This document shows positions 26,795-35,215 of a DNA stretch of 48,183 bases, piece by piece. The notes beneath the pieces were generated by a model, which saw only the letters and a program-made list of their open reading frames with translations, was not told the origin of the DNA and ran no database searches. Each line of letters opens with the position of its first letter. Position 1 is the first letter of the stretch. Origin of the DNA: Xanthobacteraceae bacterium (GTDB lineage Bacteria; Pseudomonadota; Alphaproteobacteria; Rhizobiales; Xanthobacteraceae). The translations under genes and the position numbers were made by a program. The stretch spans positions 1 to 48,183 of the forward strand of contig JALHLQ010000029.1 in assembly GCA_022844485.1 (NCBI GenBank), in the 5' to 3' direction.

Positions 26795-26821
26795 CTCAGG
26801 TTTACTCTTGGTTCGATTATC

Positions 26822-26865
26822 TTGCGCGTGATCCGGTTCGAAAACCGGCGTCTTCGGGATCGCGT
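26822..26865. repeat. GCGTGATC-type palindromic intergenic repeat, copy 1
   Basis: The 12-mer TTGCGCGTGATC at 26822-26833 is also present at 37174-37185. This copy contains a perfect small hairpin CCGGTT-CGAA-AACCGG at 26833-26848 followed by CTTCGGGATCGCG. I remember elements of the form GATC..AAACCGG..CGGGATCATGC as abundant between genes in Hyphomicrobiales. It lies shortly after the aminotransferase stop and could also end transcription. Confidence 0.5.
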
Positions 26866-27074
26866 AGACCGCGCACCGCGCCGTGAAATTCACAGATGTC
26901 AAATTCATCGGTTTGCAAAGAACCGCCTCCAGTATCGGGGCGACCTGTCTCTTTCTGTTGAGATATTCCATCCGAAGTTGCAATATCGGTATCTCGGTGT
27001 AGGCTGACACACGCTTCAAGATCAGAGAAGTGGCTCGAACGGGCGGCGCTTGCCTTTGCCCGACGGAGGCTCGC

Positions 27075-30000
27075 GTGTGCTTGCATCGCTCGCTTTTCGG
27101 ATTTGTCGCTTTGCTCTTATTGGCGACGTACCCTTCCCGATCCGATGCGCAATGGCCGGAAGGCACGCTCGGCTGGTGCACCGTTCAGGGACCTGGACAA
27201 ACGGCCTGCTTCAGCACGCCGATGGCAGCCTGCAAGGCGCAGCATGCATACTACGCTCCGAACGTCCCCTTCTATGGCTATATCGATAGGGAAAATTGGT
27301 ACACGAAACTTTGTCAGTGGCCCACGGGACTCGGGATTGTCAATCCCACATTGATTTTTTTCGACTGCATCGCCGATGTGAACTGGCGACGAGCGCCTGA
27401 AGAGCGCTGCGTTCATGTCAATGACGACTTCCAGAATCGTTCGCCGAACTCGAGTGTGCCTAACGCTTGTTCTGCGCAGAACATAAACAATGGCGGCAAC
27501 GTCTTGGCGCTGACCGCCAATCCGATTGATCTCTTGAGCGGATCAAAGGCGTTTCGTGCGGATGATTTTCGCGGCCATGACGATTCGCTCCATTTGACGC
27601 GCGTCTACAGCCATCTTCCGTTCGGCAAGTCGTCGCTGATGCGAACCGCCCCATGGGGGCTTGGACGCAATTGGCGATTTGAGTTTCAGCACGAGATCCA
27701 TATTCCCAACAACTTCTCTGTGTCGCCACAAGTCGAGCTTGCGATTTCCGAGGGTACGGCCGTTCGGTTCATCAAGGATGCCGCCGGCAATCTGAACCCC
27801 GAGATGCAGACGTGGTTCTTGCCGCAAACGGACTACACGCTGGAGTTCGTCGGCGCCTGGCCGGCGAATTCGACTGTGCTGACGACGCAGACGCAATGGC
27901 GCATGCGCGATCCGCAACGGCGCACATGGCTCTTCCAATCGTTTTTCGATCCTGCGGTAAACCAATATTCGGTGGCGCGTCCCATTCAGGTCACATTCGA
28001 GGATGGGCTTCAGTGGACATTGCAATATGGAACAAACAGGCAGCTTCTTTCCGTCACCGATACGTTCGGCAAGAGTTTGTCCTTTAGCTGGATCATGCGT
28101 GACCCCTCGACGGTGGGGTCGAGCCTACCTCCGGTTCCGGCTGCGATTTCGAACGTGGGTCTGCCGGACGGAACGTCGCTACGCTACGTTTACGAGACTT
28201 TCGACATCAGCTTGACGCCCTTGCCGCAACCCGACCGCCTGCTCCGGGTCGAGCAGGTGAATTCCAGCAATGTCGTCGTTTCTTCGACAACATACCACTA
28301 CGAGGACGCACGCCATCGCGGCGGCGTGACCGGCATCTCCGACACGAACGGCGTTCGGCGTTGGACGGTCACATACGACGGACGGGGTAAGGCGCTGACC
28401 AGCGAAGGTCCGGGCGGCGCGGATAAGGTCACTGTGTCCTACGGCGCCCTTGCAAGCTCAATACTGCCTAGGACGGTGACCAACGCCTTGAACAAGGCGA
28501 CGACGTACAAGTTTCGTCAGTTCGGGACGAACGACTATCGACTGACCTCCATCGAAGGCGCCGCCAGCCCGAACTGCCCCGCGGGCACGCAGACCTATGC
28601 CTACGGCACAAACAAGTTCATTTCGTCGATCACCGATGAAGAAGGCCGCGTGACCGCATTCGTGAGGGAGGCCCGCGGCTTTCCGACCTCTGTGACGCGC
28701 GGGCACGGGACGGCGTCGGCGGTGACGACGATCTATGCGTGGCATGCGACGTTGCGGGCACCGACGCAGATCGTGCAGCCGGGACTGACGACGGACCTCG
28801 TTTGGAACGCCTCGGGGCAGCTCACGCAACTCACGCAGACGGACACGACGAGCCACAGCGTGCCCTATGCGACCAATGGGCAGACGCGCGTATGGGCCTA
28901 CACCTACACGCCCGGGGGGCGGCTCGCCTCCATCGACGGGCCGCTCAGCGGGACGGGCGACACCGTTACCTATGCCTACAACGCGCAGGGATACCTGCAG
29001 TCGGTAACCAACGAGGCCGGCCACCTTACCCAGTTCACCGGCTGGAGCGGGCGCGGTCAGCCGACCACGATGACCGATCCGAACGGCGTCGTGACAAACC
29101 TCGCCTATGACGCGCTCGGCCGGCTGACAAGCATGACGGTCGATCCGGCCGGCATCAACGCGACGACAAGCTTCGAATACGACACGGTCGACCAGATCAC
29201 GAAGGTCACGCGGCCGAACGGCGCGTTCCTGCAATACACCTACGACAACGCGCGGCGCCTGACGCGCGTGCAGGACAATACCGGGGCGGCCATCGAGTAC
29301 GACCGCAACGCCCTGGGAAACGCCACTGCCCGCCGCATCAAGGATCCCGCGGCGAGCGTCCGCCTGGCGCAGACGGCGACTTTTGACGAGCTTGGTCGCC
29401 TTCTGACCTTTGTCGGCGCGGGGACGCAAACCTGGACGCATGCCTATGACCGGACCGACAACCGCGTTCAGGTCACCGATCCGCGCTCGAATCTCTATCG
29501 CTGGGCCTTCGACCCGCTCAACCGGCTCATCCGCGAGACCGATGAAGACAATGCGCAGGTGAATCTCACGCTCAACGGCAAGGACGAGGTCACGACCTAC
29601 AGCGATCCGCGCTCGCTCGCGACGACGTATGTCCGCAATGGCTTCGGCGACGCGATCCAGCGCATGAGCCCGGACAGCGGCACGACGGTCTATCAGCGCA
29701 ACGCGCTGGGGCTTGCGACCTCGATCACCGACGGGCGCGGCGTCGTGACCAATCTCGCCTACGACAATGCCGGCCGGCTTCTGACCAAGCAGTTCCCGGG
29801 CGCTCCCGGCGAGAACATCGCCTATACTTGGGATTCGACGGCTGGAGGCAACCGCGGCATCGGCCGGCCAACGGGGATCGACGACGCGTCTGGCTCGGTG
29901 GAATGGGTTTATGACGCGCTCGGACGACGGATCCAGGAAACCAAGACCACCGGCGCGGCCGGCTACACGATCAGCTATGCCTACGACGCTGCCGGTAACA

Positions 30001-31490
30001 TCACGCAGGTGACCTATCCCTCGGGCCGTCTCGTTGTCTTCGCGCGCGACGCCCTCGGGCGCGTGTCCGGAGTGACGACGAAGAAGGACGCCGCAAGCCC
30101 AACGGTGACGCTCGCCTCCAACGTCGCCTACCAGCCGTTCGGACCGCTGCAGGGGCTGAGCTTTGGCAACGGGCTCACGCTCGCGAAGACCGTGACGCAG
30201 GACTACGACCTGAGCACGCTGAAGGTGCAGGACCCGACGACGCTCGCGACGATCGTCGACCGCAGCTTTGCGCGCACCGATCTCGTCAACCTGACCGGGA
30301 TCACGGAAGCGGCGGTCTCCGGCCGCAACGAGACCTATACGTACACCCCGACCAACCGGCTGCAGAACGCCGTCGGGCCCTGGGGCACGCTGACTTGGTC
30401 CTATGACCTGGTCGGCAACCGCACTTCGGAGGTGCTGACCGCGGGCTCGACCAGCACTTTCAACTATCCCGCGGGCAGCAACAGGCTCGCCTCCGTCACC
30501 CAGGGGGCGACCAGCTTGCGCAGCTTCACCCATGACGGCGCCGGCAACGTCACCGCCGACGACCGCGGCGGCACGGTCTATGACTACCGCCATAACCATC
30601 GCGGCCGCATCGACCGGGTCACGGTCTCCGGCCAGGTCAAGGCCGATTACAGCTATGACGCGCTGGAGCGGCTGGCACTGCGCGCGACGCAGAACATGAC
30701 GCCCTCGGGCACGACCCACTTCGTCTACGATCTCGAGGGGCGGCTGTTGGCGGAGAGCACCGAGCTCGGCGTCACGCTGCGCGAATATGTCTGGCTCGAC
30801 GACCTGCCGCTTGCGGTCGTCGCCGACATCGATACCGCGACGCCCAAACTCTACTTCGTCCACGCCGACCATCTCGATCGTCCGATCAGGATGACCGACG
30901 AGACGAAGGCGCTGGTCTGGGACGCGGTCTATCGCCCCTTCGGCGAGGCGCATGCGATCACCGGCCCGGCCGCCAACAACCTGCGCTTCCCCGGCCAGTA
31001 TTTCCTCATCGAAGCGGGCCTGCACTACAACTGGCACCGCCACTACGACCCCAGCCTCGGCCGCTACCTGCAGCCGGACCCGCTCGAGTTCATCGATGGG
31101 CCGAGCCTCTATGCGTATGCCAAGAGCGCGCCGACAATGAAAGTCGATCCTGAGGGGTTGCAGGCTGCACCGTCGTTTCCGCGGCCGGGCTTCACGCCAA
31201 TCCCTCCGGTGTTTGTACCTGGGACGCCGGAGAACAGGCGATGGACTGATCAAGCGATCCGTGGGGTTAAGGGATTCGTCAATGCGTGTTTTCGACAAAT
31301 TGGAAACACAACACCAAACAAAAATGATCCAGAATGCGATAGAGAATGGGACGAGGCGAGGGCGATATGCGCAGACTTGCTTGGTAGGAGAAATCCACCA
31401 TTGGGTATTACGGGTGGCTTCCGAAATGTGGAAGATTGCGCGCGTGGTTTAGTGAGCGAGAGGTGTGGCGGTAACCGTGTCTCTCGGTAA
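27075..31490 (+). CDS. Exported RHS/YD-repeat protein with variable C-terminal tip
   Basis: A protein of 1471 residues. It starts with GTG at 27075 (GGAGG 5 nt upstream), giving a signal peptide MCLHRSLFGFVALLLLATYP then SRSDAQ. Next is a cysteine-rich segment to about residue 130 (at least six Cys), then a DUF6531-like entry (NPIDLLSGSKAFRADDF), then many YD repeats (for example YDALGRLTSM, YDNAGRLLTK, YDALGRRIQE). The RHS-core end is clear: LYFVHADHLDRPIRMTDETK, YRPFGEAH, GLHYNWHRHYDPSLGRYLQP, and the boundary DPEGL at 1358-1362. The last 109 residues, with five Cys and DCARGLVSERCGGN near the end, match no toxin domain I know. GC falls from about 69 percent (30901-31020) to about 48 percent (31261-31440). 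Sec export and position next to small genes suggest a polymorphic toxin, unproven. Confidence 0.9.
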   Translation: MCLHRSLFGFVALLLLATYPSRSDAQWPEGTLGWCTVQGPGQTACFSTPMAACKAQHAYYAPNVPFYGYIDRENWYTKLCQWPTGLGIVNPTLIFFDCIADVNWRRAPEERCVHVNDDFQNRSPNSSVPNACSAQNINNGGNVLALTANPIDLLSGSKAFRADDFRGHDDSLHLTRVYSHLPFGKSSLMRTAPWGLGRNWRFEFQHEIHIPNNFSVSPQVELAISEGTAVRFIKDAAGNLNPEMQTWFLPQTDYTLEFVGAWPANSTVLTTQTQWRMRDPQRRTWLFQSFFDPAVNQYSVARPIQVTFEDGLQWTLQYGTNRQLLSVTDTFGKSLSFSWIMRDPSTVGSSLPPVPAAISNVGLPDGTSLRYVYETFDISLTPLPQPDRLLRVEQVNSSNVVVSSTTYHYEDARHRGGVTGISDTNGVRRWTVTYDGRGKALTSEGPGGADKVTVSYGALASSILPRTVTNALNKATTYKFRQFGTNDYRLTSIEGAASPNCPAGTQTYAYGTNKFISSITDEEGRVTAFVREARGFPTSVTRGHGTASAVTTIYAWHATLRAPTQIVQPGLTTDLVWNASGQLTQLTQTDTTSHSVPYATNGQTRVWAYTYTPGGRLASIDGPLSGTGDTVTYAYNAQGYLQSVTNEAGHLTQFTGWSGRGQPTTMTDPNGVVTNLAYDALGRLTSMTVDPAGINATTSFEYDTVDQITKVTRPNGAFLQYTYDNARRLTRVQDNTGAAIEYDRNALGNATARRIKDPAASVRLAQTATFDELGRLLTFVGAGTQTWTHAYDRTDNRVQVTDPRSNLYRWAFDPLNRLIRETDEDNAQVNLTLNGKDEVTTYSDPRSLATTYVRNGFGDAIQRMSPDSGTTVYQRNALGLATSITDGRGVVTNLAYDNAGRLLTKQFPGAPGENIAYTWDSTAGGNRGIGRPTGIDDASGSVEWVYDALGRRIQETKTTGAAGYTISYAYDAAGNITQVTYPSGRLVVFARDALGRVSGVTTKKDAASPTVTLASNVAYQPFGPLQGLSFGNGLTLAKTVTQDYDLSTLKVQDPTTLATIVDRSFARTDLVNLTGITEAAVSGRNETYTYTPTNRLQNAVGPWGTLTWSYDLVGNRTSEVLTAGSTSTFNYPAGSNRLASVTQGATSLRSFTHDGAGNVTADDRGGTVYDYRHNHRGRIDRVTVSGQVKADYSYDALERLALRATQNMTPSGTTHFVYDLEGRLLAESTELGVTLREYVWLDDLPLAVVADIDTATPKLYFVHADHLDRPIRMTDETKALVWDAVYRPFGEAHAITGPAANNLRFPGQYFLIEAGLHYNWHRHYDPSLGRYLQPDPLEFIDGPSLYAYAKSAPTMKVDPEGLQAAPSFPRPGFTPIPPVFVPGTPENRRWTDQAIRGVKGFVNACFRQIGNTTPNKNDPECDREWDEARAICADLLGRRNPPLGITGGFRNVEDCARGLVSERCGGNRVSR

Positions 31491-31508
31491 TGTTAAATAG
31501 GACTCTCC

Positions 31509-31751
31509 ATGAATACTCCCTCTGTGAACTTGGATCAATTAATCCTCACGCACGTCACTCACAACTGGCAGAAGGTTGCAATGGTGTTAGCCAAAGCTCT
31601 TCGTGCTCGCGAGAACATGGGCAGCCCGATTTCTGCTGAGGAGCTCGCGGCCCGGGTGGAAGCGTTAGTGCGCAATGGTAAGCTTGAAGTTCGTGGCAAT
31701 GTTCAAAGATGGCGTGAAAGCGAAATCCGAATCATTGGCGATCAAAGCTGA
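31509..31751 (+). CDS. Small DUF3658-like protein, candidate immunity gene
   Basis: A protein of 80 residues, 18 bp after the RHS stop, with AGGA about 7 nt upstream of the ATG. The layout LDQLILTHVTHNWQKVAMVL, then ISAEELAARVEALVRNGKLE, then VRGNVQRWRESEIRI resembles the DUF3658 fold (helix, helix-turn-helix-like pair, short strand with a xxSExRI ending); this is from memory and moderate. It has no signal peptide or membrane helix. Its position directly after the variable RHS tip and low GC content suggest it moved with the tip and may be its cognate immunity protein, in which case a cytoplasmic location would imply a cytoplasmic toxin target. A regulatory role is equally possible. Confidence 0.6.
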   Translation: MNTPSVNLDQLILTHVTHNWQKVAMVLAKALRARENMGSPISAEELAARVEALVRNGKLEVRGNVQRWRESEIRIIGDQS

Positions 31752-31797
31752 TCCGAGGATTTTGGCTAACGCACTAACGGAGTTTGTTATCTTCCGA

Positions 31798-31847
31798 GTG
31801 TACAGAGAGGGTAATCGGCTGACAGAGCCGCGGTAGAGCGGGCGTCA
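31798..31847 (+). repeat. Direct repeat A
   Basis: GTGTACAGAGAGGGTAATCG and GCTGAC, a 26-bp block at 31798-31823, recurs exactly at 32279-32304. Similarity continues through GCCG and AGAGCGGGCGTCA to 31847, with one indel and a few mismatches. The two copies have a 481-bp period and enclose the second small gene. Confidence 0.85.
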
Positions 31848-32041
31848 GGACGGTCAGCGGTGGTGTCCAGTATCTTTCGCACAACTGGTTTGTGCTGAGC
31901 GGCTGGTGTCCCTGGCTCAAGCGATGATGGCACCTGTCATCTGCTGGTCCTTCAGCAGTTCCATGTTCGCTCGACCATGCTGTCCCGGCGACATGGCGCA
32001 GACTTCTAGGAAAACCAGCTAAGCAATCCTTGGGAGTCATT

Positions 32042-32263
32042 ATGGTGGACAGGCAAACAGCTGAACTGCTCATGCGAGACCTACTAGCCCTAAGCGGTCC
32101 CTTGAACTCGGCTACTCTCTTAACCAATCAGATTGCAGATAAGGATGAACGTGAGCGCTCCAGAAGAGCTATCGGCACGATCATGAACGAAGTGTACACG
32201 AATCTTATGATGCCAATTATTCGCCAGTATCCGGAGCTAGATCCAGACTCAAACAGGAGTTAG
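32042..32263 (+). CDS. Small conserved helical protein of unknown function
   Basis: A protein of 73 residues predicted to be all helical: LLMRDLLALSGPLNSATLLT, then an acidic-basic stretch ADKDERERSRRAIGTIMNEV, then TNLMMPIIRQYPELDPD. GGGAG lies 5 nt before the ATG at 32042; an in-frame TTG at 32030 precedes the site and is discarded. I recall similar 80-100 residue proteins with the endings RxxIGxxMxxxYTxLMxPIxRQxPxLDPD in Bradyrhizobium relatives, without known function. It lies between the two direct repeats and has lower GC than the flanking housekeeping genes. It could be a second immunity gene or an unrelated passenger of the RHS locus. Confidence 0.65.
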   Translation: MVDRQTAELLMRDLLALSGPLNSATLLTNQIADKDERERSRRAIGTIMNEVYTNLMMPIIRQYPELDPDSNRS

Positions 32264-32278
32264 GGTCATTTAGTCTTG

Positions 32279-32327
32279 GTGTACAGAGAGGGTAATCGGC
32301 TGACGGTGCCGATGAGAGCGGGCGTCA
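32279..32327 (+). repeat. Direct repeat B
   Basis: Second copy of the 26-bp block at 31798-31823, here at 32279-32304, followed by the related GGTGCCGATGAGAGCGGGCGTCA. It directly abuts the stop of the PCu(A)C gene (32332 on the minus strand), so this copy may be the ancestral one, lying in the downstream region of that gene. Confidence 0.85.
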
Positions 32328-32331
32328 CAGC

Positions 32332-32808
32332 TCAGTGACCCCTGTGCGCGCTGCCGCCGCGCTGTGCACCGATGGCCTCGACGCTGAACTCGACGGCGAC
32401 CGTGCCTGCCTTCTCGAACACCAGCGTGCCCTTCACCGTCTCGCCTTGGACGAGCGGCTGTTTCAGGTCCATGAGCATCACATGCAATCCGCCGGGCTTG
32501 AGCTCCACCGTGTCGCCCGGCTTGAGCTCGAGGCCGCGGCTCAAGTGCCGCATCCTCATGACGCCCTGCTCCATCCGCATCTCGTGGATTTCGAAGCGGC
32601 CTGCCACCTCGGCCGAACCGCCGATCAGCCGGTCCGGCGTGGTCCCGGTGTTCCGAATGGTCAGGTAGCCGCCGGCGACCGACGCCCCCTTCGGCGTCGC
32701 GCGAAGCCAGGGTTGCGAGACCTGCAGCGGTCCGACGGCGACATCCTTCGCGTCGGCTGCCCCGTGGAGCAGAAACAGAGACAAAGCCGCGACGATCGCA
32801 AATCTCAT
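32332..32808 (-). CDS. Periplasmic copper chaperone PCu(A)C
   Basis: A protein of 158 residues with a signal peptide (1-20, ending AADA). The Cu(I) site has the family pattern of His and Met: His75 and Met77 in FEIHEM, Met84 and Met86 in VMRM, His109 and Met111 in GLHVMLM, close to H(M)x10Mx21HxM. PCu(A)C proteins deliver copper to the Cu(A) centre of cytochrome c oxidase, usually with a Sco partner, which is not present here. The ATG at 32808 has GGAAGG 6 nt upstream. The C-terminal tail ends in a short His-rich GGSAHRGH that may add metal affinity. Confidence 0.92.
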   Translation of the reverse strand: MRFAIVAALSLFLLHGAADAKDVAVGPLQVSQPWLRATPKGASVAGGYLTIRNTGTTPDRLIGGSAEVAGRFEIHEMRMEQGVMRMRHLSRGLELKPGDTVELKPGGLHVMLMDLKQPLVQGETVKGTLVFEKAGTVAVEFSVEAIGAQRGGSAHRGH

Positions 32809-32959
32809 GGGGACCTTCCGGCGTTCTCGCGTTCGCCGATAGCTCATACTGAGCGCTCGCCTCCTCGTCCAGCGAGCGAAGGGCCGCATCGAGGCGGGAC
32901 CGTGGAACAGAATCGGCACCCCGCGGTTACCCCGGCGACTTGTCCCCGGAGTGAGCTCA

Positions 32960-33913
32960 ATGACCCACTACACCGAAAGCCCGAGCGTCGCGGATCATCG
33001 CACGCATCCGGATACGCCGCGGGCGCGCGGCGACCGGGACGCGCCGCATATGTCGCCGGTCACCCCCGCCGAAGACGCCCGCACGGTCCTGATCAACGAA
33101 ATCTCCTGGGGAGCCGTTTTCGCCGGAATCGTGCTCTCCCTGATCGCGCAGCTTCTCTTGAACATGCTCGGCGTCGGCATCGGCATGGCAACGCTCGATC
33201 CTGCCGCCGGCGACAATCCGGCCGCGAGCACCTTCTCAATCACGGCGGCGGTGTGGTGGACGGTGTCCGGCATCATCGCCGCCCTCCTCGGCGGCTTTGC
33301 CGCGGGGCGGCTGTCCGGGCGGCCGAAGGAATCCACCACAGGCTGGCATGGCCTGATCGCCTGGGCGGGAACCACCCTCGTCATCGTCTACCTGCTCACC
33401 ACGACGGTCGGCTCGCTGGTCGGCGGGATCTTCAACACGCTGGGCGGCACGCTCAGCGGGCTCACGCGAACCGCGGCGCAAACGGCGGCGCCTGCCATCG
33501 CCGGCGGCGCCGATCCCTTTGGCGCGATCGAGCGGCAAGTGCGCCAGGCGACCGGCGGGAGCGATCCGGCAGCGCTCCGCGACGCGGCGATCGCCGCCGT
33601 CCGCGGCGCCATGACCGCTGATCCCTCGCAGCAACAGCAGGCGCGGGAAGAAGCGGCGCAGGCGCTCGCCCGGGCGCAGAACATCCCGATCGAACAGGCG
33701 CGGACGCAGGTCGCGCAATATGAACAGCAGTACCGTCAGGCGACGCAGCAAGCCGCGCAGGCTGCGAGCACGGCGGCGACCGTCGCCTCCACGGCGGCCC
33801 TGGCTGCCTTCCTCGCGCTCCTGCTCGGCTCACTCGCCGGCTATCTCGGCGGCCGCTGGGGCGCCGTCGACCCGACGATCACGGGACGCGGCATGGCAGC
33901 GCGCAGAATGTGA
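32960..33913 (+). CDS. Multi-helix membrane protein with glutamine/alanine-rich loop
   Basis: A protein of 317 residues. A hydrophilic N-terminus of about 45 residues is followed by helix 1 (SWGAVFAGIVLSLIAQLLLN), helix 2 (ITAAVWWTVSGIIAALLGGF, then a GRLSGR turn) and helix 3 (LIAWAGTTLVIVYLLTTTVG). A long soluble stretch rich in Ala, Gln and Arg follows, with heptad-like spacing that suggests a coiled coil (AREEAAQALARAQNIPIEQA, VAQYEQQYRQATQQAAQAAS), then a last helix with GSLAGYLGGRWG. I recall such proteins labelled PhnA-like in alphaproteobacteria; the function is unknown. Start at 32960: GGAG lies about 8 nt upstream. A clear terminator follows the gene. Confidence 0.75.
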   Translation: MTHYTESPSVADHRTHPDTPRARGDRDAPHMSPVTPAEDARTVLINEISWGAVFAGIVLSLIAQLLLNMLGVGIGMATLDPAAGDNPAASTFSITAAVWWTVSGIIAALLGGFAAGRLSGRPKESTTGWHGLIAWAGTTLVIVYLLTTTVGSLVGGIFNTLGGTLSGLTRTAAQTAAPAIAGGADPFGAIERQVRQATGGSDPAALRDAAIAAVRGAMTADPSQQQQAREEAAQALARAQNIPIEQARTQVAQYEQQYRQATQQAAQAASTAATVASTAALAAFLALLLGSLAGYLGGRWGAVDPTITGRGMAARRM

Positions 33914-33943
33914 ATTCATCTGCGGCCGGGCATGCGGCGACAC

Positions 33944-33986
33944 GGGCGGTTTCGATAGAATTCGAAACCGCCCTTATTTTTGTTTT
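33944..33986 (+). terminator. Rho-independent terminator
   Basis: GGGCGGTTTCGA and TCGAAACCGCCC form a perfect 12-bp stem with loop TAGAAT (33944-33973), followed by TTATTTTTGTTTTT. This is a textbook intrinsic terminator 30 bp after the preceding plus-strand gene. Confidence 0.92.
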
Positions 33987-34048
33987 TGGCGAACGGGGTT
34001 TTGCAGGGACGCCGTTCCCCATCTCGCAACATGCGCTAATATCGCCGC

Positions 34049-34375
34049 ATGCCGCTTCCTTCCAATGAACGCGATAAGGACGAGCGAATCGTGCCGTTTC
34101 GGCGGCGCCTCGGCCTCCCCCACAAGCTGCCCGCGTCGGGAAACGACACAGTGCCGGACATGACCCGATTTGGCGGGTCGGGAGAACCGGCCGACGATTT
34201 CCGTCACCGCATGCTGGTCAACCTCGCGGCCATAGCGGTGCTGGTCGCGCTCATCGCAGGCGGTGTCTGGCTCGCCTTCAAGCTCGCTGATCTTCGGAAA
34301 AACCAGAATTGCGCGCTCTCCGGCGGACGCGGATGTGCGCCCGCGATCGAAGTCCCCGCGCGCGACCGCTGGTGA
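34049..34375 (+). CDS. Small single-pass membrane protein
   Basis: A protein of 108 residues: a charged, cytoplasmic-looking N-terminus of about 50 residues (RIVPFRRRLGLP), one transmembrane helix (VNLAAIAVLVALIAGGVWLA, about 57-76), and a short C-terminal part with two cysteines (NCALSGGRGCAP). Two Cys seven apart after the helix would be periplasmic in an N-in topology and could form a disulfide. Homologues with the same FRHRMLVNLA and CxLxGxRGCAP pattern are, in my memory, common in Bradyrhizobium relatives, all of unknown function. The stop is adjacent to that of the convergent RlpA-like gene with no gap. Confidence 0.75.
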   Translation: MPLPSNERDKDERIVPFRRRLGLPHKLPASGNDTVPDMTRFGGSGEPADDFRHRMLVNLAAIAVLVALIAGGVWLAFKLADLRKNQNCALSGGRGCAPAIEVPARDRW

Positions 34376-34744
34376 TCAGCCTCTGCCGATGACTTGAACG
34401 GTGACCGGAGCGAGGCCGGAGAAGCCTAGCACCCGCGCCCCCGCCGGCGTCAGGTCGATGATCCGACCCCTGATGAAGGGGCCACGATCATTGATGCGGA
34501 CCACGACAGATCGGCCGTTGTGCCGGTGAGAGACGCGCACCATCGTCCCGAATGGCAAGGTTCGATGCGCGGCGGTCAGTCCGTGCGGGTTGGCGCGCTC
34601 GCCGGTCGCGGTGCGCCCGCTCCCGTAGAAGTAAATGGAAGCGATTCCTGACTGGTGAGCCTGTCTTTCTGGTGGATTTGCGTAAGCCATTACGGTCGAG
34701 CTTAGTAGAACAACTGCTGCAGCACCGACAATCGGCTTGGTCAT
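34376..34744 (-). CDS. Short RlpA-like double-psi beta-barrel protein
   Basis: A protein of 122 residues: signal peptide (about 1-22, ending MAYA) and one RlpA/DPBB domain. Landmarks are [38 protein letters not shown] and [20 protein letters not shown], with the conserved His and Asp-Arg-Gly-Pro. RlpA proteins act on glycan strands lacking stem peptides at the septum, or bind them. This one lacks the SPOR domain that targets E. coli and Pseudomonas RlpA to the septum, so it is a minimal, perhaps non-septal version. The ATG at 34744 has GGGG about 7 nt upstream; a TTG at 34750 is less likely. Confidence 0.88.
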   Translation of the reverse strand: MTKPIVGAAAVVLLSSTVMAYANPPERQAHQSGIASIYFYGSGRTATGERANPHGLTAAHRTLPFGTMVRVSHRHNGRSVVVRINDRGPFIRGRIIDLTPAGARVLGFSGLAPVTVQVIGRG

Positions 34745-35215
34745 GATCAATGTCCCCGTATAGTTTCACACAGGCATGATCTCCTGCTCTTGAAGTCAGG
34801 CCCTAAGCCCGAATCACCCTTGATTCTGTCCATAATGAGACGTTTGTTCTTGCTGGCCGCGGGGTTGAACTGGAAAGTAGATGAATATACTTCGCTTCCC
34901 GTCGAGATTCCGGATCACTCCAAGGGGCCCGGAGACCGGCAGCGATCGCGTTACAGCGGGTCATCTCGGTCGGCGGCGCGCCTGCATCCCTTGCGGAGGC
35001 GAGCCGGCCGGTCTCGAACGATGGTGATGCCGTCGTTCTCTGTCGACGGGGCACAAGGCTGCGCATGCCGACGGGCACCTTATCTCTGCTCAGGGCAGGA
35101 GCATTGAACTCTGGGGCGCCCTTCGCTATAGGGGCAACCGAAAGAAGTGGCGGCAAGCCTTAAATCTTGCGCCGTCCCGATGACGGCATCCCCGCGCCCA
35201 GCGAGAGTGGTTTCG
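34745..35215. other. Intergenic region upstream of the RlpA-like and acpXL genes
   Basis: About 470 bp between divergent genes. Frames in this stretch lack motifs and ribosome-binding sites; I do not call a gene. It should contain the promoters of both neighbours. A good sigma70-type candidate for acpXL is listed separately. No repeat or RNA structure stands out. Confidence 0.55.
35104..35132 (+). promoter_or_regulatory. Candidate sigma70-type promoter for the acpXL cluster
   Basis: TTGAAC at 35104-35109 and TATAGG at 35127-35132 are separated by 17 bp, the optimum for a housekeeping promoter. A transcript would start near 35139, leaving a leader of about 75 nt before the acpXL start. This rests on consensus match only. 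Confidence 0.4.

Noticed and set aside
26826..26866. tRNA-like GGTTCGAAAACC motif
   Set aside because: No acceptor stem, anticodon arm or CCA-side pairing; it belongs to the palindromic intergenic repeat.
28458..31298. Very long minus-strand open frame (946 residues) opposite the RHS gene
   Set aside because: It is an antisense frame kept open by high GC and YD-repeat periodicity; the composition is Arg-rich, with no domain, while the plus strand is a clear RHS protein.
31213..31452. Alternative plus-strand frame (79 residues) over the RHS tip
   Set aside because: The RHS frame keeps its conserved core boundary and a Cys-patterned ending to its stop; the alternative has no ribosome-binding site and no match.
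31774..32127. Minus-strand frame of 117 residues between the small genes
   Set aside because: It runs through direct repeat A and the start of the second small gene, lacks a ribosome-binding site and has low-complexity Ser/Pro/Leu text.
34790..35107. Possible 105-residue gene upstream of acpXL
   Set aside because: No motif, poor codon use and no ribosome-binding site; it probably overlaps the promoter region.
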